From positions 2,046,001-2,110,000 of the forward strand of contig NZ_CP071139.1 of the NCBI RefSeq assembly GCF_017639205.1: a stretch of DNA of 64,000 nt, written 5' to 3'. The notes below the pieces were generated by a model. That model had not been told where the DNA came from, did no database searches, and was given only the letters and a program-made list of their open reading frames with translations. This document shows positions 17,637-25,925 of the stretch, one piece after another. Each line of letters opens with the position of its first letter. Position 1 is the stretch's first letter. Source of the stretch: Streptomyces nojiriensis (lineage in GTDB: Bacteria > Actinomycetota > Actinomycetes > Streptomycetales > Streptomycetaceae). Both the position numbers and the translations under genes were made by a program.

Positions 17637-18283
17637 CTCGGAAGAGGAGAGCCCTGGGCCTGGCCCGCGGACGCGGCCGGGCCACCGCCGTGGGCGTGCG
17701 CGGGCAGCGGCGCCGAGACCGGCGGGACCGACACCGCGAGGGTCATCTCCATCGGTACGGAGCCGTCGTTGCGGTAGGAGTGGGTGAGGTTCGCCTCGAA
17801 GGCGGCCGCGGCCCCGGCCGGGACGCGGAACTCCTCCTCGCCGACCACCAGCGTCAGCTCCCCGGCCGTGACGTGCAGCATCTCGATGGTGCCGGACGGG
17901 TGCGCGACGGAGTCCGTCCCCTCGCCCGGCACCAGGTGCCACGTCCACAGCTCCATCGGCCCGCGCTCGTCGGTGCCGATCAGCATCGTCGTCGAGCTGC
18001 CCGCCTCGCTGGACCAGATCCGCACCACCTGGTCCGGCTGGACGATGCGGACCTGCGGGCCGCGGTCGTGGTCGAGGAGCGCGGAGATGCTGACGCCCAG
18101 CGCGTCGGCCAGCCTGACCGTGGTGCCCACGCTGGGGTTCGTACGGGCCTGCTCGATCTGGATGATCATCCCGCGGCTCACTCCCGCGCGGGCCGCCAGG
18201 GAGTCCAGGGTGAAGCCGCGCTCGCCGCGCCACCGCTTGAGGTTCCGGGCGAGCGCCTGGGTGAGCTGTTCGAGGTCCGACAC
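17633..18283 (-). CDS. XRE-family regulator with cupin domain
   Basis: About 216-aa regulator: HTH_3 at residues 5-60 (SLAARAGVSRGMIIQIEQARTNPSVGTTVRLADALG), then a C-terminal cupin barrel (HPSGTIEMLHVTAGELTLVVGEEEF). GTG 18283 is chosen because GGA-type ribosome sequence lies just upstream; GTG 18310 in frame is an alternative. It is divergent from an EamA exporter, the usual context of XRE-cupin regulators that control export or degradation of a small metabolite. Confidence 0.88.
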   Translation of the reverse strand: MSDLEQLTQALARNLKRWRGERGFTLDSLAARAGVSRGMIIQIEQARTNPSVGTTVRLADALGVSISALLDHDRGPQVRIVQPDQVVRIWSSEAGSSTTMLIGTDERGPMELWTWHLVPGEGTDSVAHPSGTIEMLHVTAGELTLVVGEEEFRVPAGAAAAFEANLTHSYRNDGSVPMEMTLAVSVPPVSAPLPAHAHGGGPAASAGQAQGSPLPS

Positions 18284-18388
18284 CGTTCCGTCCAATATCC
18301 TGGATGACACAGTCCAACAGAGTGCACTAACGTGTTCTGTATTCGATGCTGCACTCCAGCGTTCACCGCACTGTACTGCGAGGCCCGC
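18284..18388. promoter_or_regulatory. Divergent XRE/EamA promoter region
   Basis: 105 bp carrying an inverted repeat AGTGCA (18321-18326) and TGCACT (18350-18355), a plausible operator for the XRE regulator. Site assignment is inference. Confidence 0.35.
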
Positions 18389-19255
18389 ATGACCGCCTTC
18401 TTCGCCCTGGCCACAGCCGTGCTGTGGGGGCTCGCCGACTTCGGCGGCGGGCTGCTGACCCGCCGGATCCCGGCGCTCACGGTGGTCGTCGTCTCGCAGG
18501 TCGTCGCCGTGGTCGTGCTCGGCGCGGTGGTCCTCGGCACCGGCGCCTGGCGGGAGGCCGGTCCGCAGCTGTGGTTCGCGGTCGGCGCGGGCCTCGTCGG
18601 GCCGGTCGCCATGCTGAGCTTCTACAAGGCGCTGGCGCTCGGCCCGATGGGCGTGGTCTCGCCGCTGGGCTCCCTCGGCGTGGTCGTGCCCGTCACCGCG
18701 GGGCTGATATTGGGCGAGCGGCCCGGCCTCGGCCAGTTCGCGGGGATCGCGGTGGCCGTCGTCGGCATCGTCCTCGCGGGCGGCCCGGAGCTGCGCGGCG
18801 CGCCCGTCCAGCGGCAGGCCGTCGTCCTCACCCTGGTCGCGGCCTTCGGCTTCGGCGCGGTGATGGCCCTGATCGCGGAGGCGTCCGGCACCGTCACCGG
18901 GCTGTTCCTCGCCCTGTTCGTGCAGCGGGTCACCAATGTCGCCGTGGGTGGCGCCGCCCTGTGGACGCAGACCCGGCGCGGCATACCCGCCCTCCCGGCC
19001 GGCGCCGGCCCGAAGCTCCTGTGGGGACTGCTGCCCGCCCTGGCCTTCGTCGGCCTCGCGGACGTCGCGGCGAACGGCACGTACTCCATAGCCGCCCAGA
19101 ACGGCCCGGTCACCATGGCCGCCGTCCTGTCCTCGCTCTACCCGGTGATCACCGCGCTCGCCGCCTTCGCCGTACTCAAGGAACGGCTGCGCACGGTCCA
19201 GGCCGCGGGCGCCGGCCTGGCCCTCGCCGGAACGGTCCTCCTCGCCGCGGGCTGA
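18389..19255 (+). CDS. EamA/DMT-family exporter
   Basis: 288-aa integral membrane protein with about ten hydrophobic helices in two EamA repeats (first LATAVLWGLADFGGGLLTRR; second repeat from about 150 with VVLTLVAAFGFGAVMALIAE). DMT proteins of this type export amino acids or other small metabolites. ATG 18389 begins the first helix; in-frame codons upstream add a Cys-rich non-membrane peptide and are unlikely. The divergent XRE-cupin gene is its probable regulator. Confidence 0.9.
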   Translation: MTAFFALATAVLWGLADFGGGLLTRRIPALTVVVVSQVVAVVVLGAVVLGTGAWREAGPQLWFAVGAGLVGPVAMLSFYKALALGPMGVVSPLGSLGVVVPVTAGLILGERPGLGQFAGIAVAVVGIVLAGGPELRGAPVQRQAVVLTLVAAFGFGAVMALIAEASGTVTGLFLALFVQRVTNVAVGGAALWTQTRRGIPALPAGAGPKLLWGLLPALAFVGLADVAANGTYSIAAQNGPVTMAAVLSSLYPVITALAAFAVLKERLRTVQAAGAGLALAGTVLLAAG

Positions 19256-19268
19256 GCGACTCCCGCGT

Positions 19269-20015
19269 CTAGGCCTGCTCGGCCTCCGCGAGCTCGGCCA
19301 GACCGCGCAGCTGCTCCGGGGTCATCCCGTCCGGGATCGGCACCGGCGTGGGCGTGCGCAGGGGCGGCTGCCAGCCCGTCTCCGGCTCCCAGCGCCGTAC
19401 GATGCGCGCCGGCGCCCCGGCCACCACGGCGTGGTCCGGGACCTCTCCCCGTACGACGGCGCCCGCGGCCACCACCACGTTGCGGCCGAGGCGCGCGCCC
19501 GGCAGGATCACCGCGCCGGTGCCGAGCCAGCACCCGGGGCCGATCTCCACGGGTGCGCTGCGCGGCCACTGCCGGCCGATGGGCTCGTGCGGGTCGTCGT
19601 AGCTGTGGTTGGTGGACGTGATGTAGACCCCGGGTCCGCAGAAGGTGTTCGAGCCGATGGTGATCCGGGCGTCGGCGATGACATGGCTGTTCCGGCCTAT
19701 GACCACTCCGTCGCCGAGCACCAGCATCGGCTCGGAGCCCAGGTCGAGGTCCGGCATCATCCCGGCGGTGAGGGTGACCTGCTCGCCGATGATGCAGTGC
19801 CCGCCGAGCCGGATCCACCGCTCGCCGAAGACGGTCCCCTGGGGGAAGGCGAGCCGGGTGCCGTCCCCGATCGCGCCGAACCTGAGCCGCCCCGGGGTCT
19901 GCGCGGTGACCGCACCGGCCTGCTGCATCCAGCGCCAGCCGGTGTGGACCACACGGCTCGCCAGACGGCGGCGCGCGGCCGTCAGAGATGAGAACGTGTT
20001 CTGTTTCTTCGGCAC
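19269..20015 (-). CDS. Left-handed beta-helix acyltransferase
   Basis: 248-aa hexapeptide-repeat (LbH) acetyltransferase of the maltose/galactoside O-acetyltransferase group. Successive turns such as VLGDGVVIGRNSHVIADARITIG and the active region ITSTNHSYDDPHEPIG with catalytic His are visible, followed by VEIGPGCWLGTGAVILPGARLG and a closing helix. Acceptor sugar is unknown. It is convergent with EamA (13-bp gap) and divergent from another beta-helix gene. Confidence 0.87.
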   Translation of the reverse strand: MPKKQNTFSSLTAARRRLASRVVHTGWRWMQQAGAVTAQTPGRLRFGAIGDGTRLAFPQGTVFGERWIRLGGHCIIGEQVTLTAGMMPDLDLGSEPMLVLGDGVVIGRNSHVIADARITIGSNTFCGPGVYITSTNHSYDDPHEPIGRQWPRSAPVEIGPGCWLGTGAVILPGARLGRNVVVAAGAVVRGEVPDHAVVAGAPARIVRRWEPETGWQPPLRTPTPVPIPDGMTPEQLRGLAELAEAEQA

Positions 20016-20154
20016 CCGGCCACGGTAGTGCGCCGGGCCCCGCTCGCCCCGGCCACACTCCTGTGATCTTCACCCCATCGCCGGTGCGGCGGCACACGTG
20101 GCCTACGGTGCCGTTAGCGCGGCAACCGGACGACAGACGGCAGAGGAAGAGAAC

Positions 20155-20700
20155 ATGACGTACCAGGCGGCCCAGGCACTCGTGGCGGGTGTCGGCGGCA
20201 AGAACCCGGACATCGACCCGACGGCGTTCACGGCTCCGACCTCGGTCGTGGTCGGCGACGTCACCCTCGCAGCGGGCGCGAGCGTCTGGTACTCGGCGGT
20301 GCTGCGCGCCGACTGCGGCCCGATCACGCTCGGCGCCGACAGCAATCTGCAGGACAACTGCACGGTCCACGTGGACCCCGGCTTCCCGGTCTCGATCGGG
20401 GAGCGCGTTTCCATCGGCCACAACGCGGTCGTGCACGGCTGCACCGTCGAGGACGACTGCCTGATCGGCATGGGTGCGACCGTGCTGAACGGCGCCGTGA
20501 TCGGTGCCGGTTCGCTGGTGGCCGCGCAGGCCCTGGTCCCGCAGGGCATGGTCGTGCCGCCAGGCTCACTGGTGGCGGGCGTGCCCGCCAAGGTGCGCCG
20601 TGAGCTGACCGACGAGGAGCGCGAGGGCATCAAGGTCAACGCCCTGATGTACGTGGAGCTGGCCAAGCAGCACCGCGCCTCGGTGACCCCCGGCTCTTAG
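20155..20700 (+). CDS. Gamma carbonic anhydrase-family protein
   Basis: 181-aa LbH trimer-type protein. The three zinc His ligands of the family are present in TVHVDPG, SIGHNAV and VVHGCTVEDD, so hydratase activity is possible, although many such homologues (YrdA/PaaY type) lack measured activity. ATG 20155 follows an AGAGGAAGAG ribosome site. The gene ends in a strong hairpin. Confidence 0.9.
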   Translation: MTYQAAQALVAGVGGKNPDIDPTAFTAPTSVVVGDVTLAAGASVWYSAVLRADCGPITLGADSNLQDNCTVHVDPGFPVSIGERVSIGHNAVVHGCTVEDDCLIGMGATVLNGAVIGAGSLVAAQALVPQGMVVPPGSLVAGVPAKVRRELTDEEREGIKVNALMYVELAKQHRASVTPGS

Positions 20701-20710
20701 GGGGTGTCTT

Positions 20711-20737
20711 GCGGGCGCCGGGAACCCCGGCGCCCGC
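20711..20737. terminator. Hairpin terminator between gamma-CA and dedA
   Basis: 12-bp perfect stem 20711-20722/20726-20737 with a 3-nt loop, 10 bp after the gamma-CA stop and between convergent genes. Confidence 0.8.
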
Positions 20738-20815
20738 CCCTGCGCCCGCCCCGGTTCCGCCGGCCGGCCGCCCGGTCCTCGTCCGGCCGGTGCGGCTGCG
20801 GTCGTCCCGCTGCCG

Positions 20816-21487
20816 TCATTCGCCGACTGCGGCCCGGGTCGCCTGCTGCGAGGGGATCTCGGCTTCGGCGGCGCCGGCGGCCGCGGCCGCCTTCTTCATC
20901 CGGCTGCGCATCACGAGCGTGACCGCGAGCCCGAACAGCACGGCGAGCGCCAGGGCCAGCCAGGAGAACCGCTTCAGCCACGGCTCGGCGACGATTCCGA
21001 CCGAGTAGATGACGGCCGTGGTGCCGCCGGCCCAGAGGATGCCACCGAGGACGTTGGCGACCAGGAAGCGCCAGTAGGGCATGCGCAGCACGCCCGCCAG
21101 CGGACCGGCGAAGATCCGCAGCAGGGCCACGAACCGTCCGAAGAAGACGGCCCACATGCCCCACTTCTCGAAGGAGCGTTCCGCCAGCGCCACCTGCTGG
21201 GGTCCGAAGTGCTTGGGGAAGCGCCGGCCCAGCCGCTCCAGCAGCGGCTTGCCGCCCCGGCGGCCGATCGCGTAGCCGATCGAGTCGCCCACGATCGCCC
21301 CGGCGATCGCGCAGAGCCCCAGGACCACGGGGTCGATCTCCCCGTGCTGCGAGGCCAGCAGCGCCGAGCTGACCAGGATGATCTCTCCCGGCAGCGGGAT
21401 GCCGAGGCTCTCCAGCCCGATGACCAGACCCACCAGGAGATAGATGCTGACCGCCGGAATCGTCTCCAGCCATTCCTGGATGTGCAC
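20816..21487 (-). CDS. DedA-family membrane protein
   Basis: 223-aa polytopic inner-membrane protein of the DedA/VTT superfamily. It shows VIGLESLGIPLPGEIIL near the N-terminus, the core GDSIGYAIGRRGGKPLL and FFGRFVALLRIFAGPLAGVLRM, and several membrane helices. DedA proteins act as lipid-carrier or phospholipid flippases supporting membrane potential. Another VTT protein (31363) and UppP (32140) are encoded in this window, all touching undecaprenyl-phosphate or lipid transport. Confidence 0.9.
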   Translation of the reverse strand: MHIQEWLETIPAVSIYLLVGLVIGLESLGIPLPGEIILVSSALLASQHGEIDPVVLGLCAIAGAIVGDSIGYAIGRRGGKPLLERLGRRFPKHFGPQQVALAERSFEKWGMWAVFFGRFVALLRIFAGPLAGVLRMPYWRFLVANVLGGILWAGGTTAVIYSVGIVAEPWLKRFSWLALALAVLFGLAVTLVMRSRMKKAAAAAGAAEAEIPSQQATRAAVGE

Positions 21488-21545
21488 CGGTACGTCCTCC
21501 CGTGTCGTCCCCGGCGCGCCCCCTGTGACACACCGAACGGGCAGC

Positions 21546-24056
21546 CTATCGGCTCGTCACGACCGCCTTGGACCTCAGTGGCAGTTCGCGCGACGAACGG
21601 CCCACGAACACCTGCCGTCGGCCGGAACCCAGCACCCAGGCGTGCCGCTCCGGGTCCCATGACGACAGCGCCCGCTCGCCGATGTCGATCCTGACGCGCT
21701 CCGCCTCGCCCGGCGCAAGGACCAGTCGCCGGTAGCCGGCCAGCGCCCGCACCGGCTGGTCCAGCTCCAGATCCGCGGACGGCCCGACGTACACCTGGGC
21801 CACCTCGGTGCCCTTGCGGCGACCGGTGTTGCGGACGGTGAACTCCACGCACAGCCCGGCCCGCTCCGGCCGGACGGTGAGCTTCTCGTACTGCCAGGTG
21901 GTGTACGAGAGCCCGTGCCCGAAGGGGAACAGCGGGGTCACCCGCTCGGCGTCGTACCAGCGGTGGCCGACGTGGATGCCCTCGGAGTACTCCTGCCGGC
22001 CGCCCACGCCCGGGTAGCGCAGCGGGTCGCCGCCGACCGGGGTGGCCTGCTCGTCGGCCGGGAAGGTCTGGGTGAGGCGGCCGCCGGGGTCCGCGTCCCC
22101 GAAGAGGAGGTCGGCGGTGGCTCCCGCGCCCTCCTGGCCCGGGTAGTACATCTGGAGGACCGCTCCGGTACGGGAGAGCCACGGCATCGTCGTACTGGAG
22201 GAGGTGTTGAGCACGACGGTCGTACGGGGGTTCGCGGCGGCCACCGCCTCGATCAGCTGCTCCTGCCCGCCCGGGAGTGCCAGGGAGGTGCGGTCCCGGC
22301 CCTCGGTGGCGTCCTCGTAGGCGAACAGCACCACGCTGCGGGCCGACTTCGCGGTTCTCACGGCCTCGGCGAGGTCCGCGGCGCGGATCGCCCCGTTGGT
22401 GTGCCGGAGCCGGAAGCGCTGGCCCTTGTCCCCGCCCTCGGCGGTGACGGCGAGCCGGTGGGTGCCGGCCTCGAGGGCGAGGGTGGTGCGGCGCACGCTC
22501 ATGCCGTCGGGTGCGGAGCCGAGCAGTCCGCCGGCGAAGTACTCGGCCACGCCCTGCCGGACGGGGAACAGCTCCTCGCCGTCCAGGCGTACGACGGGCC
22601 GCTTCCCGGTGTAGTGGACGAGCAGGGTCCACTCGTCGTCGGCCGCGAGGCGGAACTCCCCCTCGTGGCTCCATACGCGCCCGGGGTCCACGGCCCGCCC
22701 GTCCAGGTCGACGGACGGGGTCAGCAGCTTCGCCGGGAGCGGCCGCCCGTACAGGTCCTCACCGAGGGCGTAGTGGACCGTCGAACCGTTCCCGGCCCGT
22801 CGCCGGATGGCGGTGAGCGGTGCGGCCGCCCCGTCGGGGACCACGTGCGCGCTGCCGCCACCGCTGACGAAGGGCACCTGGCCGGTCGGTCCGATCACCG
22901 CGATCGAGCGGGCGGCGGCGCCGGTCAGGGGCAGGGTGCCGTGTTCGTTGCGCAGCAGCACCGCTCCTGCGGTGGCCACCTTGCGGGCGGTCCGCGCCCC
23001 GGCCGCGGCGTCGCGCGGGGGCCGTGCGGCGGGCGGGGCCGCGAGCAGTCCGAAGCGGTCCATGGTGGTCAGGATCCGGTGGACGGCCAGGTCGACGGCG
23101 CCTTCCGGTACGGAGCCGCCGCGCACGGCCTCGCGCAGAGGTCCGCCGAAGTGGGTGCCGCCGGGCATCTCCATGTCGAGGCCGGCGCCGATGGCGGCGA
23201 CGGTGCTGTGGGTGGCGTCCCAGTCGGACATCACCCAGCCGTCGAACCCCCAGCTGCCGCGCAGCAGTTCGTCGAGCAGCGCCTTGCTCTCGCAGGCGTG
23301 GACGCCGTTGACCTTGTTGTAGGCGCCCATGACGGCGCCCACGCCGGCCGCCACGGCGGCCTCGAAGCCCCGCAGCTCGGTCTCGTGGAGGGTCTGCTCG
23401 GCGGCGATCACGTCGACGGTGTCGCGGCCGTGCTCCTGGTTGTTGAGGGCGAAGTGCTTGACGGTGGCGATGAGGCCCTCGTCCTGGATGCCCCGGATCA
23501 TCTCGGCCACCAGGTCGGCGGTCAGGCGCGGGTCCTCGGCGAAGGTCTCGAAGTTCCGGCCCGCGTAGGGGGTGCGGATGAGGTTGACCATGGGTGACAG
23601 CAGGACGTCCTGGCCGAGCGCCCGGCCCTCGCGGCCGATCACGCGGCCGTACTCTCGGGCGAGCCCCGGGTCGAAGGCGGAGGCGAGCAGGACCGGCGCG
23701 GGCAGCGCGGTGGCGGGTCGGGTGACCCGCACCCCGGCGGGCCCGTCGGCGAGGCGCAGCGCCGGGATGCCCAGGCGCGGTACGCCGGGCACGTAGCCCG
23801 CCTGGCCGAGGCCGGTGGGATCGGGGGCTCCGTGCAGCAGGGCGGTCTTCTCGTCGAGGGTGAGCCGCTCCAGCAGGGCTTCGATGCGCGCGGCGCCCTT
23901 GGCCTCGGCGGCGGCCGGCGCGACGGGCGGCGCCTTCCGGGCCCCCGCGCCCGGCGGCACCCCGGGCGCGCAGGCGCCCGCTCCGAGAGCCGTGCCCGCC
24001 GTGCCCGCCGCCGCGAGCAGTCGCATCGCGGAACGTCTGGACACGGCCTCGCTCAT
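21546..24056 (-). CDS. Glycoside hydrolase family 3 beta-glucosidase, probable Tat lipoprotein
   Basis: 836-aa extracellular beta-glucosidase-like enzyme. N-terminal SRRSAMRLLAAAGTAGTAL followed by a weak lipobox AGAC suggests Tat export and lipidation. The GH3 N-domain has RNFETFAEDPRL, VKHFALNNQEHGRDT and the nucleophile region VMSDWDATHS (Asp near 277); the C-domain carries a PA14-like insertion (about 520-640) and ends with a fibronectin-III-like domain. ATG 24056 has GGGAG 6 bp upstream. No sugar ABC genes are adjacent. Confidence 0.92.
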   Translation of the reverse strand: MSEAVSRRSAMRLLAAAGTAGTALGAGACAPGVPPGAGARKAPPVAPAAAEAKGAARIEALLERLTLDEKTALLHGAPDPTGLGQAGYVPGVPRLGIPALRLADGPAGVRVTRPATALPAPVLLASAFDPGLAREYGRVIGREGRALGQDVLLSPMVNLIRTPYAGRNFETFAEDPRLTADLVAEMIRGIQDEGLIATVKHFALNNQEHGRDTVDVIAAEQTLHETELRGFEAAVAAGVGAVMGAYNKVNGVHACESKALLDELLRGSWGFDGWVMSDWDATHSTVAAIGAGLDMEMPGGTHFGGPLREAVRGGSVPEGAVDLAVHRILTTMDRFGLLAAPPAARPPRDAAAGARTARKVATAGAVLLRNEHGTLPLTGAAARSIAVIGPTGQVPFVSGGGSAHVVPDGAAAPLTAIRRRAGNGSTVHYALGEDLYGRPLPAKLLTPSVDLDGRAVDPGRVWSHEGEFRLAADDEWTLLVHYTGKRPVVRLDGEELFPVRQGVAEYFAGGLLGSAPDGMSVRRTTLALEAGTHRLAVTAEGGDKGQRFRLRHTNGAIRAADLAEAVRTAKSARSVVLFAYEDATEGRDRTSLALPGGQEQLIEAVAAANPRTTVVLNTSSSTTMPWLSRTGAVLQMYYPGQEGAGATADLLFGDADPGGRLTQTFPADEQATPVGGDPLRYPGVGGRQEYSEGIHVGHRWYDAERVTPLFPFGHGLSYTTWQYEKLTVRPERAGLCVEFTVRNTGRRKGTEVAQVYVGPSADLELDQPVRALAGYRRLVLAPGEAERVRIDIGERALSSWDPERHAWVLGSGRRQVFVGRSSRELPLRSKAVVTSR

Positions 24057-24222
24057 GGGCGCTCCCTGCGGCGTGCGTCGGCGGCGGGAGCGGCCCGCGC
24101 CGGACCGCTCCCGCGCCCACTGTGCGTCGCTCGCCCGCCGGGCCCGCCGAGACGCGCCACCGCGGCGCCGAGGTTCAGCCCTCCGGCAGCGGCGGCGCGC
24201 CGCCGCCCCGCCCGATGGGCGA

Positions 24223-24243
24223 GGCACCCCCCTACGGGGTGCC
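24223..24243. terminator. Hairpin downstream of thioesterase gene
   Basis: GGCACCCC-CCTAC-GGGGTGCC, 8-bp stem and 5-nt loop, downstream of the minus-strand thioesterase gene and before the GH3 gene. Confidence 0.65.
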
Positions 24244-24278
24244 GGCCCGTGGCCGCAGCGGTCGGCGGGCGCCGTTCG

Positions 24279-24731
24279 TCACGCGTTGGGGCGCAGGGTC
24301 CAGACGACCGTCATCTCGCCGGTCACGGCCTCGTCCTCGCGCTGGATGGCGATGGTGACCGGGAACTCGGGGCGGCCGCCGGCGTCGAGTTCGGCGATGA
24401 CCTCCGCGGCCGGGCGGCCGAGGGTGGCGGTGGCGGTCACGACGCCCTTGGCGAGCTTCTTGTAGCCGATCTCGGCCTTCACGGCGAGCGGGACGGCGCG
24501 CGAGAGCTGGTCGCCGAAGGCGGCCAGGACGATCGCGCCGCTCGCGGACTCGGCGAGGGTGAACATCGCGCCGGCGTGCGGGCCGCCGACGTGGTTGTGG
24601 TAGTCGGGCTGGTCCGGAAGCCGCACGACCGCGCGCTCGGGCGTGGTCTCCAGGAACTGGAGGTTCAGGGTCCGGGCCATCGGTACGGTCGCGGCGAGCA
24701 GTTCGCCCACGTTCATCTGATCTGCGCTCAT
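24279..24731 (-). CDS. Hotdog-fold thioesterase-like protein (DUF4442/PaaI-like)
   Basis: 150-aa single hotdog domain. DYHNHVGGPHAGAMFTLAESASG is the hot-dog helix region with the conserved HxGxxH/AGAMFTLAE pattern seen in PaaI/DUF4442 acyl-CoA thioesterases. Start ATG 24731 (MSADQ) is chosen; ATG 24716 is also possible and the upstream codon at 24779 would run into the promoter of the next gene. Acyl substrate is unknown. Confidence 0.8.
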   Translation of the reverse strand: MSADQMNVGELLAATVPMARTLNLQFLETTPERAVVRLPDQPDYHNHVGGPHAGAMFTLAESASGAIVLAAFGDQLSRAVPLAVKAEIGYKKLAKGVVTATATLGRPAAEVIAELDAGGRPEFPVTIAIQREDEAVTGEMTVVWTLRPNA

Positions 24732-24813
24732 GGAACTCGATGTTACCCGCGAGTAGTCCTCGTTGACCAGGGCTCCCAAGGGGGCGGCCGTGGCTCCCCG
24801 CGGCCACGGCCAC

Positions 24814-24819
24814 TATCGT
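24814..24819 (+). promoter_or_regulatory. Putative -10 (TATCGT) for leaderless gene at 24828
   Basis: TATCGT lies 8 nt before the ATG at 24828 and no ribosome-binding site intervenes. Confidence 0.5.
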
Positions 24820-24827
24820 TACCGGCC

Positions 24828-25856
24828 ATGTGGCCAGGACAGCAGCAGCCGCCCGGGGGCGAACAGAACCCTCAGGACGCGCAACAGAACCCGTACCAGC
24901 AGCAGCCGGGGCAGCCGGGGCAGCCGAACCCGTACCAGCAGCAGCCCGGTTACGGCTACCCGCAGCAGCCGGGGTACCAGCCGCCCCAGGGCGCTCCCGG
25001 CCAGCAGTGGGGACAGCCCCAGCTGCCTCAGCAGCCCCAGCCCGCCACCGGCGGCGGGAGCCCGTACTCGACCAAGACCGTGGCGATCGTCGCCGTGGCC
25101 GCCGTCGTCGTGGTGGCCGCCGCGACCGGCGCGTTCGTCCTGACCCGGGACGACAAGAAGACCGAGGCCGACGACAAGCCGGCGGCCAGCCCCTCGGCGC
25201 CGGCCTCCGAGGCACCCGCCCCGGCCGGCAGCAGCCCGAACCCGCGGGCCGGCGGCAGCGCCCAGCCCGTCATCCCGGGCTGGAAGGTCGTCGTCAACAC
25301 GAAGTACGGCGTCAGCTACGACGTGCCCCCCGAGTGGAACGTCAACGAATCCGGCGCGATCCTCTCCATCTCCGACGAGGTCAAGAAGGACGGCTCGCCG
25401 CTCATCACGATGACCGGCACCGCCACCCTCAAGGAGGAGTGGTGCACGGTCGACAAGGACGCGGACGGCAGGGTCGAGAAGTTCTCGGTCGCGGACACCG
25501 GCATCAAGGGCGCCCAGGGCGCCAAGGACACCGCGCAGGTGGCGACCGACAACACCGGCGCCTGGGTCTGGGCGGCATTCGCCCAGAAGGAGCCCAAGGG
25601 AACGGTCAAGGTGGGCGCCGCCAAGGAGTACACGACCTCCTCCGGGATCAAGGGCCACATGGTGACGGCGACCGCTCCGAACCTGAAGAAGGAGCACAAG
25701 TGCTCCACCGACGGCAAGGCCGTCGGCTTCGGCTTCAAGAACGCCGTCGGTGACTTCGCCAGCTTCGTGCTCGTCAGCGCGGCCGGCGTGAAGGACGAGG
25801 TGCCGACCGAGGTCTCCGACAAGGTCATCAGTTCCATCCGGCTCACCACCCCGTGA
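24828..25856 (+). CDS. Proline/glutamine-rich single-pass membrane protein with extracellular domain
   Basis: 342-aa protein of unknown function. Residues 1-80 form a cytoplasmic Pro/Gln/Gly-rich tail with NPYQQQPG repeats, then one membrane helix (TVAIVAVAAVVVVAAATGAF), an Ala/Pro/Ser linker and an extracellular domain of about 200 aa (GWKVVVNTKYGVSYDVPPEW onward) with two Cys that could pair. This tail-helix-domain layout is common in actinomycete surface proteins. The ATG at 24828 is supported by a leaderless-type -10. Confidence 0.8.
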   Translation: MWPGQQQPPGGEQNPQDAQQNPYQQQPGQPGQPNPYQQQPGYGYPQQPGYQPPQGAPGQQWGQPQLPQQPQPATGGGSPYSTKTVAIVAVAAVVVVAAATGAFVLTRDDKKTEADDKPAASPSAPASEAPAPAGSSPNPRAGGSAQPVIPGWKVVVNTKYGVSYDVPPEWNVNESGAILSISDEVKKDGSPLITMTGTATLKEEWCTVDKDADGRVEKFSVADTGIKGAQGAKDTAQVATDNTGAWVWAAFAQKEPKGTVKVGAAKEYTTSSGIKGHMVTATAPNLKKEHKCSTDGKAVGFGFKNAVGDFASFVLVSAAGVKDEVPTEVSDKVISSIRLTTP

Positions 25857-25872
25857 TCCCCTCGTCCCGTGT

Positions 25873-25908
25873 CCCGGGCCGGCAATCCGTTTGGATTCTC
25901 GGCCCGGG
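25873..25908. terminator. Hairpin between proline-rich protein gene and MFS gene
   Basis: Outer 9-bp stem 25873-25881/25900-25908 plus inner AATCC-GTTT-GGATT stem. It terminates the upstream gene; a GATAGT -10-like hexamer (25914-25919) for the MFS gene starts only 5 bp later. Confidence 0.7.
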
Positions 25909-25925
25909 GCGGGGATAGTCCGGGG

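Noticed and set aside
19269..20700. Operon of two beta-helix proteins
   Set aside because: They are transcribed divergently (20015 minus, 20155 plus), so no operon; fold similarity is probably coincidental.
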